DNA from: Roseateles subflavus
GTDB lineage: Bacteria > Pseudomonadota > Gammaproteobacteria > Burkholderiales > Burkholderiaceae_C
Direction: 5' to 3'
Assembly: GCF_030285365.1 (NCBI RefSeq)
Contig: NZ_JASVDS010000006.1
Span: forward strand, 186,001-250,000
DNA length: 64,000 nt
Shown here: positions 1 to 10,413 of the stretch, piece by piece
Position numbering within the stretch: the stretch's first letter is position 1
How the letters are laid out: the number at the start of each line of letters is the position of its first letter
The notes under the pieces: generated by a model
What the model saw: the letters and a program-made list of their open reading frames with translations, nothing else
The model's database searches: none
What the model was told of the DNA's origin: nothing
Made by a program: the position numbers and the translations under genes

Positions 1-1
1 G

Positions 2-3000
2 ATGACGTCCGACCAGATCAAGACGCTGCAGACGGAAGACTTCGCCGCGATCAACACGGCAGCCCTGCGCGGCATGAACTCCGCCCAGGTCGGCGCCCTG
101 ACCACGGACGAGATCAAGGCCCTGACCACGGCCCAGGCCGCGGCGCTCACGAGCGCCCAGGTCGCCGGCCTGACCAGCGACCAGATCGGCAAGATCGAGA
201 CGGACGATCTGCGCGCCATCAGCACGGGCACCATCAAGGCCCTGACGAGCGACCAGTTCGCCGCGCTCTCCTCCGACCAGATCGGCACGCTGACCACCGC
301 CCAGGTGACGGCGCTGACCACCTCGCAGATCAAGGGCCTTGCAAGCGACGACCTCAATGCCCTGGGCACCGACCAGTTCAAGGTGCTGACCAGCGCCCAG
401 GTCGGCGCGCTGACGTCCGACCAGATCAAGACGCTGCAGACCGAGGACTTCGCCTCGATCAACACGGCCGCCCTGCGCGGCATGAATTCCGCCCAGGTGG
501 GCGCGCTCACGACCGACGAGATCGTGGCGATGAGCACGGCCCAGGCCGCGGCGCTCACCAGCGCCCAGGTCGCCGGGCTGACCAGCGACCAGATCGCCAA
601 GCTTGAGACGGACGACCTGCGGGCCATGAGCACCGGTGCGATCCGCGCGCTCTCCAGCGACCAGATCGCGGCGCTGTCGTCCGACCAGATCGTGGCGATG
701 ACCTCCGCCCAGATCGCCGCCCTGGCCACGACGCCGGGCAACCAGTTTGGCGGCCTGACCACCGACGAGATCAAGGCCCTCACCACGGCCCAGGCCGCGG
801 CCCTGACGAGCAGCCAGATCAAGGGCTTCAGCTCCGACCAGATCGCGGCCCTCGAGACCGATGACCTGCGCGCCCTGAACACCGCCACGCTGCGGGCCAT
901 GGGCACCGACCAGATCGCCGCCCTGGGCTCCGACCAGATCGGCGCGCTGACGACGGCGCAGGTCGCTTCGCTCACCACCGCCCAGATCAAGGGCATGGGC
1001 AGCGACGATCTCAACGCGCTGGGCACCGACCAGTTCAAGGTCCTCACCAGCGCCCAGGTCGGCGCGATGACCTCCGACCAGGTCAAGACGCTGCAGACGG
1101 AAGACTTCGCCGCCCTCAACACCTCGGCGCTGCGCGGCATGAACTCGGCCCAGATCGGTGCCCTGACCACGGATGAGGTCAAGGCCCTGACCACGGCCCA
1201 GGCCGCGGCGCTCACGAGCGCCCAGGTCGCCGGCCTGACCAGCGACCAGATCGCCAAGCTCGAGACCGATGACCTGCGGGCGATGAGCACCGGGGCCATT
1301 CGCGCGCTCAGCAGCGACCAGATCGCCGCGCTGACCAGCGACCAGATCGTGGCCATGACCTCGGCCCAGATCGCCGCGCTGACCACCGTCCCGGGCAACC
1401 AGTTCGGCGGCCTGAGCACGGACGAGATCAAGGCCCTGACGACCGCGCAGGCCGCGGCGCTGACGAGCAGCCAGATCAAGGGTCTGAGCACCGACCAGAT
1501 CGCCGCGCTGGAGACGGACGACCTGCGCGCCATCAGCACCGGCGCCCTGCGCGCCCTCGGCACCGACCAGATCGCCGCCCTGGGCTCCGACCAGATCGGC
1601 GCCCTGACGACGGCCCAGGTCGCGGCCCTGACCTCTGCCCAGATCAAGGGCATGGGCAGCGACGACCTCAATGCCCTGAGCTCTGACCAGTTCAAGGTGC
1701 TCACCAGCACTCAGGTGGCCGCGCTCACCAGCGACCAGATCAAGACACTGCAGACCGAGGACCTCGCCGCGATCAACACGGCAGCCCTGCGCGGCATGAA
1801 CTCCGCCCAGATCGGCGCCCTGACCACGGACGAGATCGTGGCGCTGACCACCGCGCAGGCGGCGGCGCTCACCAGCGGCCAGGTGCCGGGCCTGACCAGC
1901 GACCAGATCGCCAAGATCGAGACGGACGACCTGCGCGCCATCAGCACGGGGACCATCAAGGCCCTGACGAGCGACCAGTTCGCCGCGCTCTCCTCCGACC
2001 AGATCGGCGCGCTGACCACGGCCCAGGTGGCTGCGCTCACGACGTCGCAGATCCGCGCCATGGCCAGCGATGACCTCAATGCCCTGGGCACCGACCAATT
2101 CAAGGTGCTCACCAGCGCCCAGGTCGGCGCGCTGACGTCCGACCAGATCAAGACGCTGCAGACCGAGGACTTCGCCTCGATCAACACGGCCGCCCTGCGC
2201 GGCATGAACTCGGCGCAACTGGGCGCGCTCACGACCGACGAGGTCGTGGCGATGACCACGGCCCAGGCCGCGGCGCTCACGAGCGCCCAGGTGGCCGGCC
2301 TGACCAGCGACCAGATCGCCAAGATCGAGACTGATGACCTGCGCGCCATGAGCACCGGCGCGATCCGCGCGCTCTCCAGCGACCAGATCGCGGCGCTGTC
2401 CAGCGACCAGATCGTGGCCATGACCTCGGCCCAGATCGCCGCGCTGGCCACGACGCCGGGCAACCAGTTCGGTGGTCTGACCACCGACGAGATCAAGGCC
2501 CTGACGACCGCCCAGGCGGCGGCCCTGACCAGCAGCCAGATCCGCGGCTTCAGCACCGACCAGATCGCGGCCCTCGAGACCGACGATCTGCGCGCCCTGA
2601 ACACTGCCACGCTGCGCGCCATGGGTACCGACCAGATCGGCGCCCTGGGCTCCGACCAGATCGGCGCGCTGACCACGGCGCAGGTCGCTTCGCTCACCAC
2701 CGCCCAGATCAAGGGCATGGTCAGTGACGACCTCAACGCGCTGGGCTCCGACCAGTTCAAGGTCCTCACCAGCGCCCAGGTCGGCGCGATGACGTCCGAC
2801 CAGGTCAAGACGCTGCAGACGGAAGATTTCGCCGCCATCAACACGGCCGCCCTGCGCGGCATGAACTCGGCCCAGATCGGTGCCCTGACCACGGATGAGG
2901 TCAAGGCCCTGACCACGGCCCAGGCCGCGGCGCTCACGAGCGCCCAGGTCGCCGGCCTGACCAGCGACCAGATCGCCAAGATCGAGACCGATGACCTGCG

Positions 3001-6000
3001 GGCCATGAGCACGGGGACCATCCGCGCCCTGAGCAGCGACCAGATCGCCGCCCTCAGCAGCGACCAGATCGTGGCGCTCACCTCCGCCCAGATCGCCGCA
3101 CTGGCCACGACCCCGGGCAACCAGTTCGGCGGCTTCTCGACGGACGAGATCAAGGCCCTGACCACCGCCCAGGCCGCGGCGCTCACGAGCAGCCAGATCA
3201 AGGGGCTGAGCACCGATCAGATCGCCGCGCTGGAGACCGATGACCTGCGCGCCATCAGCACCGCCGCCATCAAGGCGCTGGGCACCGACCAGATCGGTGC
3301 GCTCGGCTCCGACCAGATCGGCGCGCTGACCACGGCCCAAGTCGCCGCCCTGACCTCCGCCCAGATCAAGGGCATGGTCAGTGACGACCTCAACGCCCTG
3401 GGCTCCGACCAGTTCAAGGTGCTCACGAGCAACCAGGTCGCCGCCCTCACCAGCGACCAGGTCAAGACGCTGCAGACCGAGGATCTCGCCGCCATCAACA
3501 CGGCGGCGCTGCGCGGCATGAGTTCCGCCCAGCTGGCCGCGCTGACCACCGACGAGGTGGTGGCCCTGACCACGGCGCAGGCCGCGGCCCTGACCACCGG
3601 CCAGATCGGCGGCCTGACCAGCGACCAGCTCCTCAAGCTGGAAACCGACGACCTGCGCGCCATCAGCACCGCCACCATCAAGGCGCTGACGAGCGACCAG
3701 TTCGCCGCCCTCTCCTCTGACCAGATCGCCGCGCTGACCACGGCGCAGGTCACGGCCCTGACCACCTCGCAGCTCAAGGCCCTGGCCAGCGACGACCTCA
3801 ATGCGCTGAGCTCCGACCAGTTCAAGGTGCTCACGAGCAACCAGGTCGCCGCCCTCACCAGCGACCAGGTCAAGACGCTGCAGACCGAAGACTTCGCCGC
3901 CATCAACACGGCAGCGCTGCGCGGCATGAACTCGGCGCAGATCGGTGCCCTGACCACGGATGAGGTCAAGGCCCTGACCACGGCCCAGGCCGCGGCGCTC
4001 ACGAGCAGCCAGGTCGCCGGCCTGAGCAGCGACCAGATCGCCAAGATCGAGACGGACGACCTGCGCGCCATCGGCACCGGCACGATCCGTGCGCTGTCCA
4101 GCGACCAGATCGCGGCGCTGTCCAGCGACCAGATCGTGGCCATGACCTCGGCCCAGATCGCCGCGCTGGCGACCGCCCCGGGCAACCAGTTCGGCGGCTT
4201 CGCGACGGATGACATCCGCGCGCTGACCACCGCCCAGGCCGCGGCGCTCACGAGCAGCCAGGTCAAGGGCCTGAGCACCGACCAGATCGCCGCGCTGGAG
4301 ACCGATGACCTGCGCGCCATCAGCACCGCCGCCATCAAGGCGCTGGGCACCGACCAGATCGGTGCGCTCGGCTCCGACCAGATCGGCGCGCTGACGACCG
4401 CGCAAGTCGCCGCCCTGACCTCCGCCCAGATCAAGGGCATGGTCAGCGACGACCTCAACGCCCTGGGCTCCGACCAGTTCAAGGTGCTCACCAGCGCCCA
4501 GGTCGGCGCGATGACGTCCGACCAGATCAAGACGCTGCAGACGGAAGACTTCGCCTCGATCAACACGGCCGCCTTGCGCGGCATGAACTCGGCCCAGCTG
4601 GCCGCCCTGACGACGGACGAGGTCGTGGCGCTGACCACGGCCCAGGCCGCCGCCCTGACAAGCGGCCAGATCGCCGGCCTGACCAGCGACCAGATCGCCA
4701 AGATCGAGACGGACGACCTGCGTGCGATGAGCACCGGCACGATCCGTGCGCTGTCCAGCGACCAGATCGCGGCGCTGTCCAGCGACCAGATCGTGGCCAT
4801 GACCTCGGCCCAGATCGCCGCGCTGGCGACCGCCCCGGGCAACCAGTTCGGCGGCTTCGCGACGGATGACATCCGCGCGCTGACCACCGCCCAGGCCGCG
4901 GCGCTCACGAGCAGCCAGGTCAAGGGTCTGAGCACCGACCAGATCGCCGCGCTGGAGACCGACGACCTGCGCGCCATCAGCACCGCCGCCATCAAGGCGC
5001 TGGGCACCGACCAGATCGGTGCACTCGGCTCCGACCAGATCGGCGCGCTGACCACGGCCCAAGTCGCCGCCCTGACCTCCGCCCAGATCAAGGGCATGGG
5101 CAGCGACGACCTCAACGCCCTGAGCTCCGACCAGTTCAAGGTGCTCACGAGCAACCAGGTCGCCGCCCTGACGAGCGACCAGGTCAAGACGCTGCAGACC
5201 GAGGATCTCGCCGCCATCAACACGGCAGCGCTGCGCGGCATGAGTTCCGCCCAGCTGGCCGCGCTGACCACCGACGAGGTGGTGGCCCTGACCACGGCGC
5301 AGGCCGCGGCCCTGACCACCGGCCAGATCGGCGGCCTGACCAGCGACCAGCTCCTCAAGCTGGAAACCGACGACCTGCGCGCCATCAGCACCGCCACCAT
5401 CAAGGCGCTGACGAGCGACCAGTTCGCCGCCCTCTCCTCCGACCAGATCGCCGCGCTGACCACGGCGCAGGTCACGGCCCTGACCACCTCGCAGCTCAAG
5501 GCCCTGGCCAGCGACGACCTCAATGCGCTGAGCTCCGACCAGTTCAAGGTGCTCACGAGCAACCAGGTCGCGGCCCTCACCAGCGACCAGGTCAAGACGC
5601 TGCAGACCGAAGACTTCGCCGCCATCAACACGGCGGCCCTGCGCGGCATGAACTCGGCGCAGATTGGTGCCCTGACCACGGATGAGGTCAAGGCCCTGAC
5701 CACGGCCCAGGCGGCGGCGCTCACGAGCAGCCAGGTCGCCGGCCTGACCAGCGACCAGATCGCCAAGATCGAGACGGACGACCTGCGTGCGATGAGCACC
5801 GGCACGATCCGTGCGCTGTCCAGCGACCAGATCGCAGCGCTGTCCAGCGACCAGATCGTGGCCATGACCTCGGCCCAGATCGCCGCGCTGGCGACCGCCC
5901 CGGGCAACCAGTTCGGCGGCTTCGCGACGGATGACATCCGCGCGCTGACCACCGCCCAGGCCGCGGCGCTCACGAGCAGCCAGGTCAAGGGCCTGAGCAC

Positions 6001-7954
6001 CGACCAGATCGCCGCGCTGGAGACCGATGACCTGCGCGCCATCAGCACCGCCGCCATCAAGGCGCTGGGCACCGACCAGATCGGTGCGCTCGGCTCCGAC
6101 CAGATCGGCGCGCTGACGACCGCGCAAGTCGCCGCCCTGACCTCCGCCCAGATCAAGGGCATGGTCAGCGACGACCTCAATGCGCTGGGCTCCGACCAGT
6201 TCAAGGTGCTCACGAGCAACCAGGTCGCCGCCCTCACCAGCGACCAGGTCAAGACGCTGCAGACCGAGGACTTCGCCGCCATCAACACCGCGGCGCTGCG
6301 CGGCCTGAACTCGGCCCAGATCGGTGCGCTGACCACCGATGAGATCAAGGCCCTGACCACGGCCCAGGCCGCGGCCCTGACCAGCAGCCAGGTGGCCGGC
6401 CTGAGCAGTGACCAGATCGCCAAGATCGAGACGGACGACCTGCGCGCCTTCAGCACCGGCACGATCCGCGCCATGAGCAGCGACCAGATCGCCGCGCTCT
6501 CCAGCGACCAGATCGTGGCACTGACGTCCGCGCAGATCGCCGCGCTGGCGACCGCCCCGGGCAACCAGTTCGGCGGCTTCACGACGGACGAGATCAAGGC
6601 CCTGACGACGGCCCAGGCCGCGGCGCTCACCAGCAGCCAGGTCAAGGGTCTGAGCACCGACCAGATCGCCGCCCTGGAGACGGACGATCTGCGGGCCATC
6701 AGCAGCGCGGCCATCCGCGCCCTGGGCACCGACCAGATCGCCGCCCTCGGCTCCGACCAGATCGGCGCCCTGACCACGGCGCAGGTCACCGCCCTGACCA
6801 CGGCTCAGATCAAGGGCATGGGCAGCGACGACCTCAACGCCCTGGTGTCCGATCAGATCAAGGTGCTGACGTCCGCCCAGATCGCCGCCATCGGCACGGA
6901 CCAGATCCGCACGATGACGACCGATGACTTCGGCAACATCAACACCGCGGCGCTCAAGGGCCTGACCTCGGCGCAGCTCAGCGCGCTGACCAGCGACCAG
7001 ATCATCGGCCTGTCGACCGACCAGGCGGCCTCGCTGACCTCGGCGCAGATCGGCGGTCTGACCAGCGACCAGCTCGTCAAGCTCGAGACGCAGGACCTGC
7101 GGGCCCTGAGCACCTCGGTGATCAAGGCGATGACCTCCGACCAGCTCGCGCAGCTGACCTCGGACCAGCTGGGTGCCCTCACCACGGCGCAGGTCACGGC
7201 CCTCACCAGCGCGCAGCTCAAGGCCCTGGCCAGCGACGATCTCAATGCCCTCGGCTCCGACCAGTTCAAGGTGCTGACCAGCAACCAGGTCGCCGCCCTG
7301 ACGAGCGACCAGATCAAGACGCTGCAGACCGAGGACTTCGCGGCCCTCAACACGGCGGCCCTGCGCGGCATGAACTCCGCCCAGATCGGCGCCCTGACCA
7401 CGGACGAGATCAAGGCGCTGACCACGGCCCAGGCCGCGGCGCTCACGAGCAGCCAGGTCGCCGGGCTGAGCAGCGACCAGATCGCCAAGATCGAGACGGA
7501 TGACCTGCGCGCCCTCAGCACGGGCACGATCCGGGCGCTCTCGAGCGACCAGATCGCCGCGCTGACCAGCGACCAGATCGTGCAGCTGACCTCCGCCCAG
7601 ATCGCGGCCCTGGCCACGACGCCGGGCAACCAGTTCGGCGGCTTCTCGACGGACGAGATCAAGGCGCTGACCACGGCCCAGGCCGCGGCGCTCACCAGCG
7701 CCCAGGTCAAGGGCTTCAGCTCTGACCAGATCGCGGCCCTCGAGACGGACGACCTGCGCGCGATCAGCACCGGCGCCCTGCGCGCCCTGGGCACCGACCA
7801 GATCGCGGCCCTCGGCTCCGACCAGATCGCCGCCCTGACCACGGCCCAGGTCGTCGCCCTCACCAGTGCGCAGATCAAGGGCATGGCCAGCGACGACCTG
7901 AACGCGCTGACGAGCGATCAGTTCGCCGTGCTGAGCTCGGCCCAGGTGTCCGCC
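2..7954 (+). repeat. Nested tandem repeat: 24 bp octads in 408 bp (A) and 657 bp (B) blocks, order ABB
   Basis: The coding array resolves into 14 blocks with exact spacing. A blocks (17 octads, 408 bp) begin at 2, 1724, 3446, 5168 and 6890. B blocks (27 units, 657 bp, one unit being an 11-residue form with PGNQFGG) begin at 410, 1067, 2132, 2789, 3854, 4511, 5576, 6233 and 7298. The order is A-B-B four times and then A-B, so the top-level period is 1,722 bp. Block starts were checked directly on the DNA. Copies differ mostly by synonymous changes and by I/V, K/R or A/G swaps. Confidence 0.92.
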
Positions 7955-10387
7955 CTGACGACGGACCAGCTCAAGACGCTGCAGACGGAGGACTTCGCCG
8001 CGCTGAACACCGCCGCGCTGCGCAGCCTCAGCTCGGCCCAGATCGCCGCGCTGACGACGGACGAGGTGGTGGCCCTGAGCACCGCCCAGGCCGCCGCCCT
8101 GACCAGCAGCCAGATCGTGGGCTTCAGCAGCGACCAGCTGGCCAAGATGGAGACCTCGGACCTGCGTGCGATCAGCACCTCGGCCCTGCGCGCTCTCAGC
8201 ACCGATGTGCTGGGCACGCTCAGCTCCGACCAGTTCGCCGCACTCACGACGGCTCAGGTGAACGCGCTGACCAACGCCCAGATCAAGGGCCTGGGCACGG
8301 AAGACCTGGTGGCCTTCACGACGGACCAGTACGCGGCGATGACCTCGTCGCAGGTCGCGGCCATCGGCACCGACCAGTTCGCCAAGCTGGCCACCGATGA
8401 CCTGCAGGCGATCAGCAGCGCCGGCATCCGCGGCCTCAGCAGTGCCCAGCTGGGTGCCATGTCGACCGACCAGCTGGTGGCGCTGACGACGGCGCAGTAC
8501 AGCGGCCTGACCTCGAGCCAGATCGCCGGCCTGCACTCCGACCAGATCGCGGCCCTGGCCAGCGACGACCTGCGTGCCCTGAGCACCGGCGCCCTGCGCG
8601 CCTTCACCACCGACCAGTTCGTCTCGCTGACCTCCGACCAGGTGGCGGCGCTGACGGTGACCCAGGTGGCGGCGCTGACCTCGGCCCAGATCAACGCGAT
8701 GGGCTCGGACGACTTCAACGCCATGGGCACCGCCCAGATGGCGGCCCTGACCTCGGTCCAGGTGCCGGGCATCAGCGCGGGCATGATCGCGGCGATGCAG
8801 ACGGACGACCTCCGCGCGCTGAACCTGTTCGCCGTCCGGGCCCTGTCCAGCGACCAGCTGAACGCCCTGACCAGCGACCAGGTGCCGACGCTGAGCGTGC
8901 TTCAGGTGGGCGCTCTCACGACGGCCCAGCTGAGCAAGTGGGAGACGGCGGACATCCAGGCGCTGGGCACCGACCAGGTGGCCGCGCTAACGGCGGCGCA
9001 GATCACGTCCATGAGCTCGGACCAGATCGTGACCTTCTCGACCGACGACATCCGCGCGATGACCAGCTCGGCCTTCCGCGCGCTGCAGTCGGACGATCTG
9101 CAGGCCTTCAGCTCGGATCAGATCGACGCCTTCACCAGCACGCAGATCGGACTGCTGACCTCCGCGCAGGTGAGGGGCATCGACAGCGCCGACATGGCGG
9201 CCTTCAGCAGCGACGACATCAAGCTGCTGTCGACCTCCGCCCTGCATGCGCTGTCCACGGAGCAGTTCTCCGCGCTGGGCACCGAGCACATCGCCGCCCT
9301 GAGCACGGCCCAGGTGCTGTCGCTGACCACGGACCAGATCAGCACTTTCAGCAGCGATGACATCAACGCCCTGAGCACGACGCAGATCGCGGCCTTCAGC
9401 TCGGCGCAGATCCATGCGCTGACGACGGACCAGTTCTCGCACTTCGCCAGCGATGACATCAAGGCGCTGACCACCTCGCAGATTGCGGGCCTGACCACCG
9501 ATCAGATCCACAGCCTGTCGACGGAACAGGTGCTGGGCCTGGAGTCGGAGGACATCGCAAAGCTGAACATGACCCAGTTCAACGCGCTGACCACCGAGGC
9601 CATCCATGCGATGACGGGCTCGCAGCTCGACGCGCTGTGGCTCACCTCGCCGATCGTGCTGGATCTGGACGGCAACGGCGTCTCGACGACGGCCGCCGCC
9701 CAGGGCGTCACCTTCGACCTGAACGGCACGGGCAATGCCCAGAAGTGGGGCTGGGTCGGCGGCAACGACGGTCTGCTGGTGCGCGATCTGAACGGCGACG
9801 GCCAGATCAACGACGGCAAGGAGCTGTTCGGCAGCGGCACGGTCATGGCGGACGGTTCCCGTGCCGTCAACGGCTACCAGGCGATGTCGGCGATGGACAG
9901 CAACCACGACGGCAAGCTGACCAGCACCGACGCGCAGTTCGGCCAGCTCAAGATCTGGGTGGACGGCAACCACGACGGCAAGACCGACGCGGGCGAGCTG
10001 AAGTCCCTGGCCGACCTGGGCATCACCTCGCTGGACCTGCATGCGCAGACCGGCACGGCGGTGAGCAACGGCAACCTGCTGGGTCTGGTGTCCGGCTACA
10101 CGACCAGCGACGGCAAGACCCATGACATGGCGGACGTCTGGTTCGCCAAGGACACGGGCAGCACGGACAGCCCTGCGGACGGCCATGCCGCGCAGACCGA
10201 GCAGGGCAAGTCCGGCGCCGAGCACAAGCTCAGCCTGGGCGACGTCCTGGCCGGACCGGCGGGCAATGTGCTGGGTGACGGCGTCACGCAGCCGGGTGCA
10301 CACAGCACGCTGCACCACCACCTGGTGCCGCTGCGCAAGGCGCCGGGCGAGGACGACGATCTGAACCGCATCGTCCCGCTGATCTGA
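2..10387 (+). CDS. Giant octapeptide-repeat protein with Ca-binding C-terminus (5' partial)
   Basis: At least 3,461 residues. The first visible ATG is only the first residue of a repeat octad, so the true start lies upstream of the window. Residues 1-3211 are an unbroken array of eight-residue units, roughly [LMIF]-[TSG]-[ST]-[DA]-Q-[IVFL]-x-[AG]. Residues 3212-3461 are unique and hold several EF-hand/dockerin-like acidic loops: DLDGNG near 3221, DLNGDGQINDGKE at 3262-3274, DSNHDGK near 3299 and DGNHDGK near 3321. Such C-terminal modules are common in very large type I-secreted adhesins and RTX-like proteins, so a cell-surface or secreted adhesin is the best guess. No canonical RTX nonapeptides were seen, and no secretion genes lie downstream. 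The hydrophobic residues at octad positions 1 and 6, with Ser/Thr caps, could form a helical solenoid, but that is inference. Confidence 0.85.
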   Translation: MTSDQIKTLQTEDFAAINTAALRGMNSAQVGALTTDEIKALTTAQAAALTSAQVAGLTSDQIGKIETDDLRAISTGTIKALTSDQFAALSSDQIGTLTTAQVTALTTSQIKGLASDDLNALGTDQFKVLTSAQVGALTSDQIKTLQTEDFASINTAALRGMNSAQVGALTTDEIVAMSTAQAAALTSAQVAGLTSDQIAKLETDDLRAMSTGAIRALSSDQIAALSSDQIVAMTSAQIAALATTPGNQFGGLTTDEIKALTTAQAAALTSSQIKGFSSDQIAALETDDLRALNTATLRAMGTDQIAALGSDQIGALTTAQVASLTTAQIKGMGSDDLNALGTDQFKVLTSAQVGAMTSDQVKTLQTEDFAALNTSALRGMNSAQIGALTTDEVKALTTAQAAALTSAQVAGLTSDQIAKLETDDLRAMSTGAIRALSSDQIAALTSDQIVAMTSAQIAALTTVPGNQFGGLSTDEIKALTTAQAAALTSSQIKGLSTDQIAALETDDLRAISTGALRALGTDQIAALGSDQIGALTTAQVAALTSAQIKGMGSDDLNALSSDQFKVLTSTQVAALTSDQIKTLQTEDLAAINTAALRGMNSAQIGALTTDEIVALTTAQAAALTSGQVPGLTSDQIAKIETDDLRAISTGTIKALTSDQFAALSSDQIGALTTAQVAALTTSQIRAMASDDLNALGTDQFKVLTSAQVGALTSDQIKTLQTEDFASINTAALRGMNSAQLGALTTDEVVAMTTAQAAALTSAQVAGLTSDQIAKIETDDLRAMSTGAIRALSSDQIAALSSDQIVAMTSAQIAALATTPGNQFGGLTTDEIKALTTAQAAALTSSQIRGFSTDQIAALETDDLRALNTATLRAMGTDQIGALGSDQIGALTTAQVASLTTAQIKGMVSDDLNALGSDQFKVLTSAQVGAMTSDQVKTLQTEDFAAINTAALRGMNSAQIGALTTDEVKALTTAQAAALTSAQVAGLTSDQIAKIETDDLRAMSTGTIRALSSDQIAALSSDQIVALTSAQIAALATTPGNQFGGFSTDEIKALTTAQAAALTSSQIKGLSTDQIAALETDDLRAISTAAIKALGTDQIGALGSDQIGALTTAQVAALTSAQIKGMVSDDLNALGSDQFKVLTSNQVAALTSDQVKTLQTEDLAAINTAALRGMSSAQLAALTTDEVVALTTAQAAALTTGQIGGLTSDQLLKLETDDLRAISTATIKALTSDQFAALSSDQIAALTTAQVTALTTSQLKALASDDLNALSSDQFKVLTSNQVAALTSDQVKTLQTEDFAAINTAALRGMNSAQIGALTTDEVKALTTAQAAALTSSQVAGLSSDQIAKIETDDLRAIGTGTIRALSSDQIAALSSDQIVAMTSAQIAALATAPGNQFGGFATDDIRALTTAQAAALTSSQVKGLSTDQIAALETDDLRAISTAAIKALGTDQIGALGSDQIGALTTAQVAALTSAQIKGMVSDDLNALGSDQFKVLTSAQVGAMTSDQIKTLQTEDFASINTAALRGMNSAQLAALTTDEVVALTTAQAAALTSGQIAGLTSDQIAKIETDDLRAMSTGTIRALSSDQIAALSSDQIVAMTSAQIAALATAPGNQFGGFATDDIRALTTAQAAALTSSQVKGLSTDQIAALETDDLRAISTAAIKALGTDQIGALGSDQIGALTTAQVAALTSAQIKGMGSDDLNALSSDQFKVLTSNQVAALTSDQVKTLQTEDLAAINTAALRGMSSAQLAALTTDEVVALTTAQAAALTTGQIGGLTSDQLLKLETDDLRAISTATIKALTSDQFAALSSDQIAALTTAQVTALTTSQLKALASDDLNALSSDQFKVLTSNQVAALTSDQVKTLQTEDFAAINTAALRGMNSAQIGALTTDEVKALTTAQAAALTSSQVAGLTSDQIAKIETDDLRAMSTGTIRALSSDQIAALSSDQIVAMTSAQIAALATAPGNQFGGFATDDIRALTTAQAAALTSSQVKGLSTDQIAALETDDLRAISTAAIKALGTDQIGALGSDQIGALTTAQVAALTSAQIKGMVSDDLNALGSDQFKVLTSNQVAALTSDQVKTLQTEDFAAINTAALRGLNSAQIGALTTDEIKALTTAQAAALTSSQVAGLSSDQIAKIETDDLRAFSTGTIRAMSSDQIAALSSDQIVALTSAQIAALATAPGNQFGGFTTDEIKALTTAQAAALTSSQVKGLSTDQIAALETDDLRAISSAAIRALGTDQIAALGSDQIGALTTAQVTALTTAQIKGMGSDDLNALVSDQIKVLTSAQIAAIGTDQIRTMTTDDFGNINTAALKGLTSAQLSALTSDQIIGLSTDQAASLTSAQIGGLTSDQLVKLETQDLRALSTSVIKAMTSDQLAQLTSDQLGALTTAQVTALTSAQLKALASDDLNALGSDQFKVLTSNQVAALTSDQIKTLQTEDFAALNTAALRGMNSAQIGALTTDEIKALTTAQAAALTSSQVAGLSSDQIAKIETDDLRALSTGTIRALSSDQIAALTSDQIVQLTSAQIAALATTPGNQFGGFSTDEIKALTTAQAAALTSAQVKGFSSDQIAALETDDLRAISTGALRALGTDQIAALGSDQIAALTTAQVVALTSAQIKGMASDDLNALTSDQFAVLSSAQVSALTTDQLKTLQTEDFAALNTAALRSLSSAQIAALTTDEVVALSTAQAAALTSSQIVGFSSDQLAKMETSDLRAISTSALRALSTDVLGTLSSDQFAALTTAQVNALTNAQIKGLGTEDLVAFTTDQYAAMTSSQVAAIGTDQFAKLATDDLQAISSAGIRGLSSAQLGAMSTDQLVALTTAQYSGLTSSQIAGLHSDQIAALASDDLRALSTGALRAFTTDQFVSLTSDQVAALTVTQVAALTSAQINAMGSDDFNAMGTAQMAALTSVQVPGISAGMIAAMQTDDLRALNLFAVRALSSDQLNALTSDQVPTLSVLQVGALTTAQLSKWETADIQALGTDQVAALTAAQITSMSSDQIVTFSTDDIRAMTSSAFRALQSDDLQAFSSDQIDAFTSTQIGLLTSAQVRGIDSADMAAFSSDDIKLLSTSALHALSTEQFSALGTEHIAALSTAQVLSLTTDQISTFSSDDINALSTTQIAAFSSAQIHALTTDQFSHFASDDIKALTTSQIAGLTTDQIHSLSTEQVLGLESEDIAKLNMTQFNALTTEAIHAMTGSQLDALWLTSPIVLDLDGNGVSTTAAAQGVTFDLNGTGNAQKWGWVGGNDGLLVRDLNGDGQINDGKELFGSGTVMADGSRAVNGYQAMSAMDSNHDGKLTSTDAQFGQLKIWVDGNHDGKTDAGELKSLADLGITSLDLHAQTGTAVSNGNLLGLVSGYTTSDGKTHDMADVWFAKDTGSTDSPADGHAAQTEQGKSGAEHKLSLGDVLAGPAGNVLGDGVTQPGAHSTLHHHLVPLRKAPGEDDDLNRIVPLI
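7955..9634 (+). repeat. Seventy divergent octads in strict register
   Basis: Downstream of the last B block the same octad rule continues for 70 units with no insertion or deletion, but the higher-order A/B order fades after about 17 units. More residues are aromatic or unusual at the anchor positions (F, W, Y, M). This part has escaped the homogenisation seen in the 5' array and leads into the unique C-terminal domain. Confidence 0.88.
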
Positions 10388-10413
10388 GGCTGAGGGGCCC
10401 GCGCCCCGCCACG

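Noticed and set aside
1711-8784. Long open antisense frames across the octad array (up to about 1,190 codons)
   Set aside because: They are by-products of the 24 bp period and GC-rich codons; their Trp/Ser/Ala/Val-rich translations have no start context or domain and mirror the sense repeats.
2-9634. CRISPR array
   Set aside because: The repeats are coding, contiguous and without unique spacers.
2-10387. RTX toxin or TAL effector
   Set aside because: No GGxGxDxUx nonapeptides are present. The LTxDQVxAI likeness to TAL repeats is short; period 8 and lack of a 33-35 residue unit rule it out.
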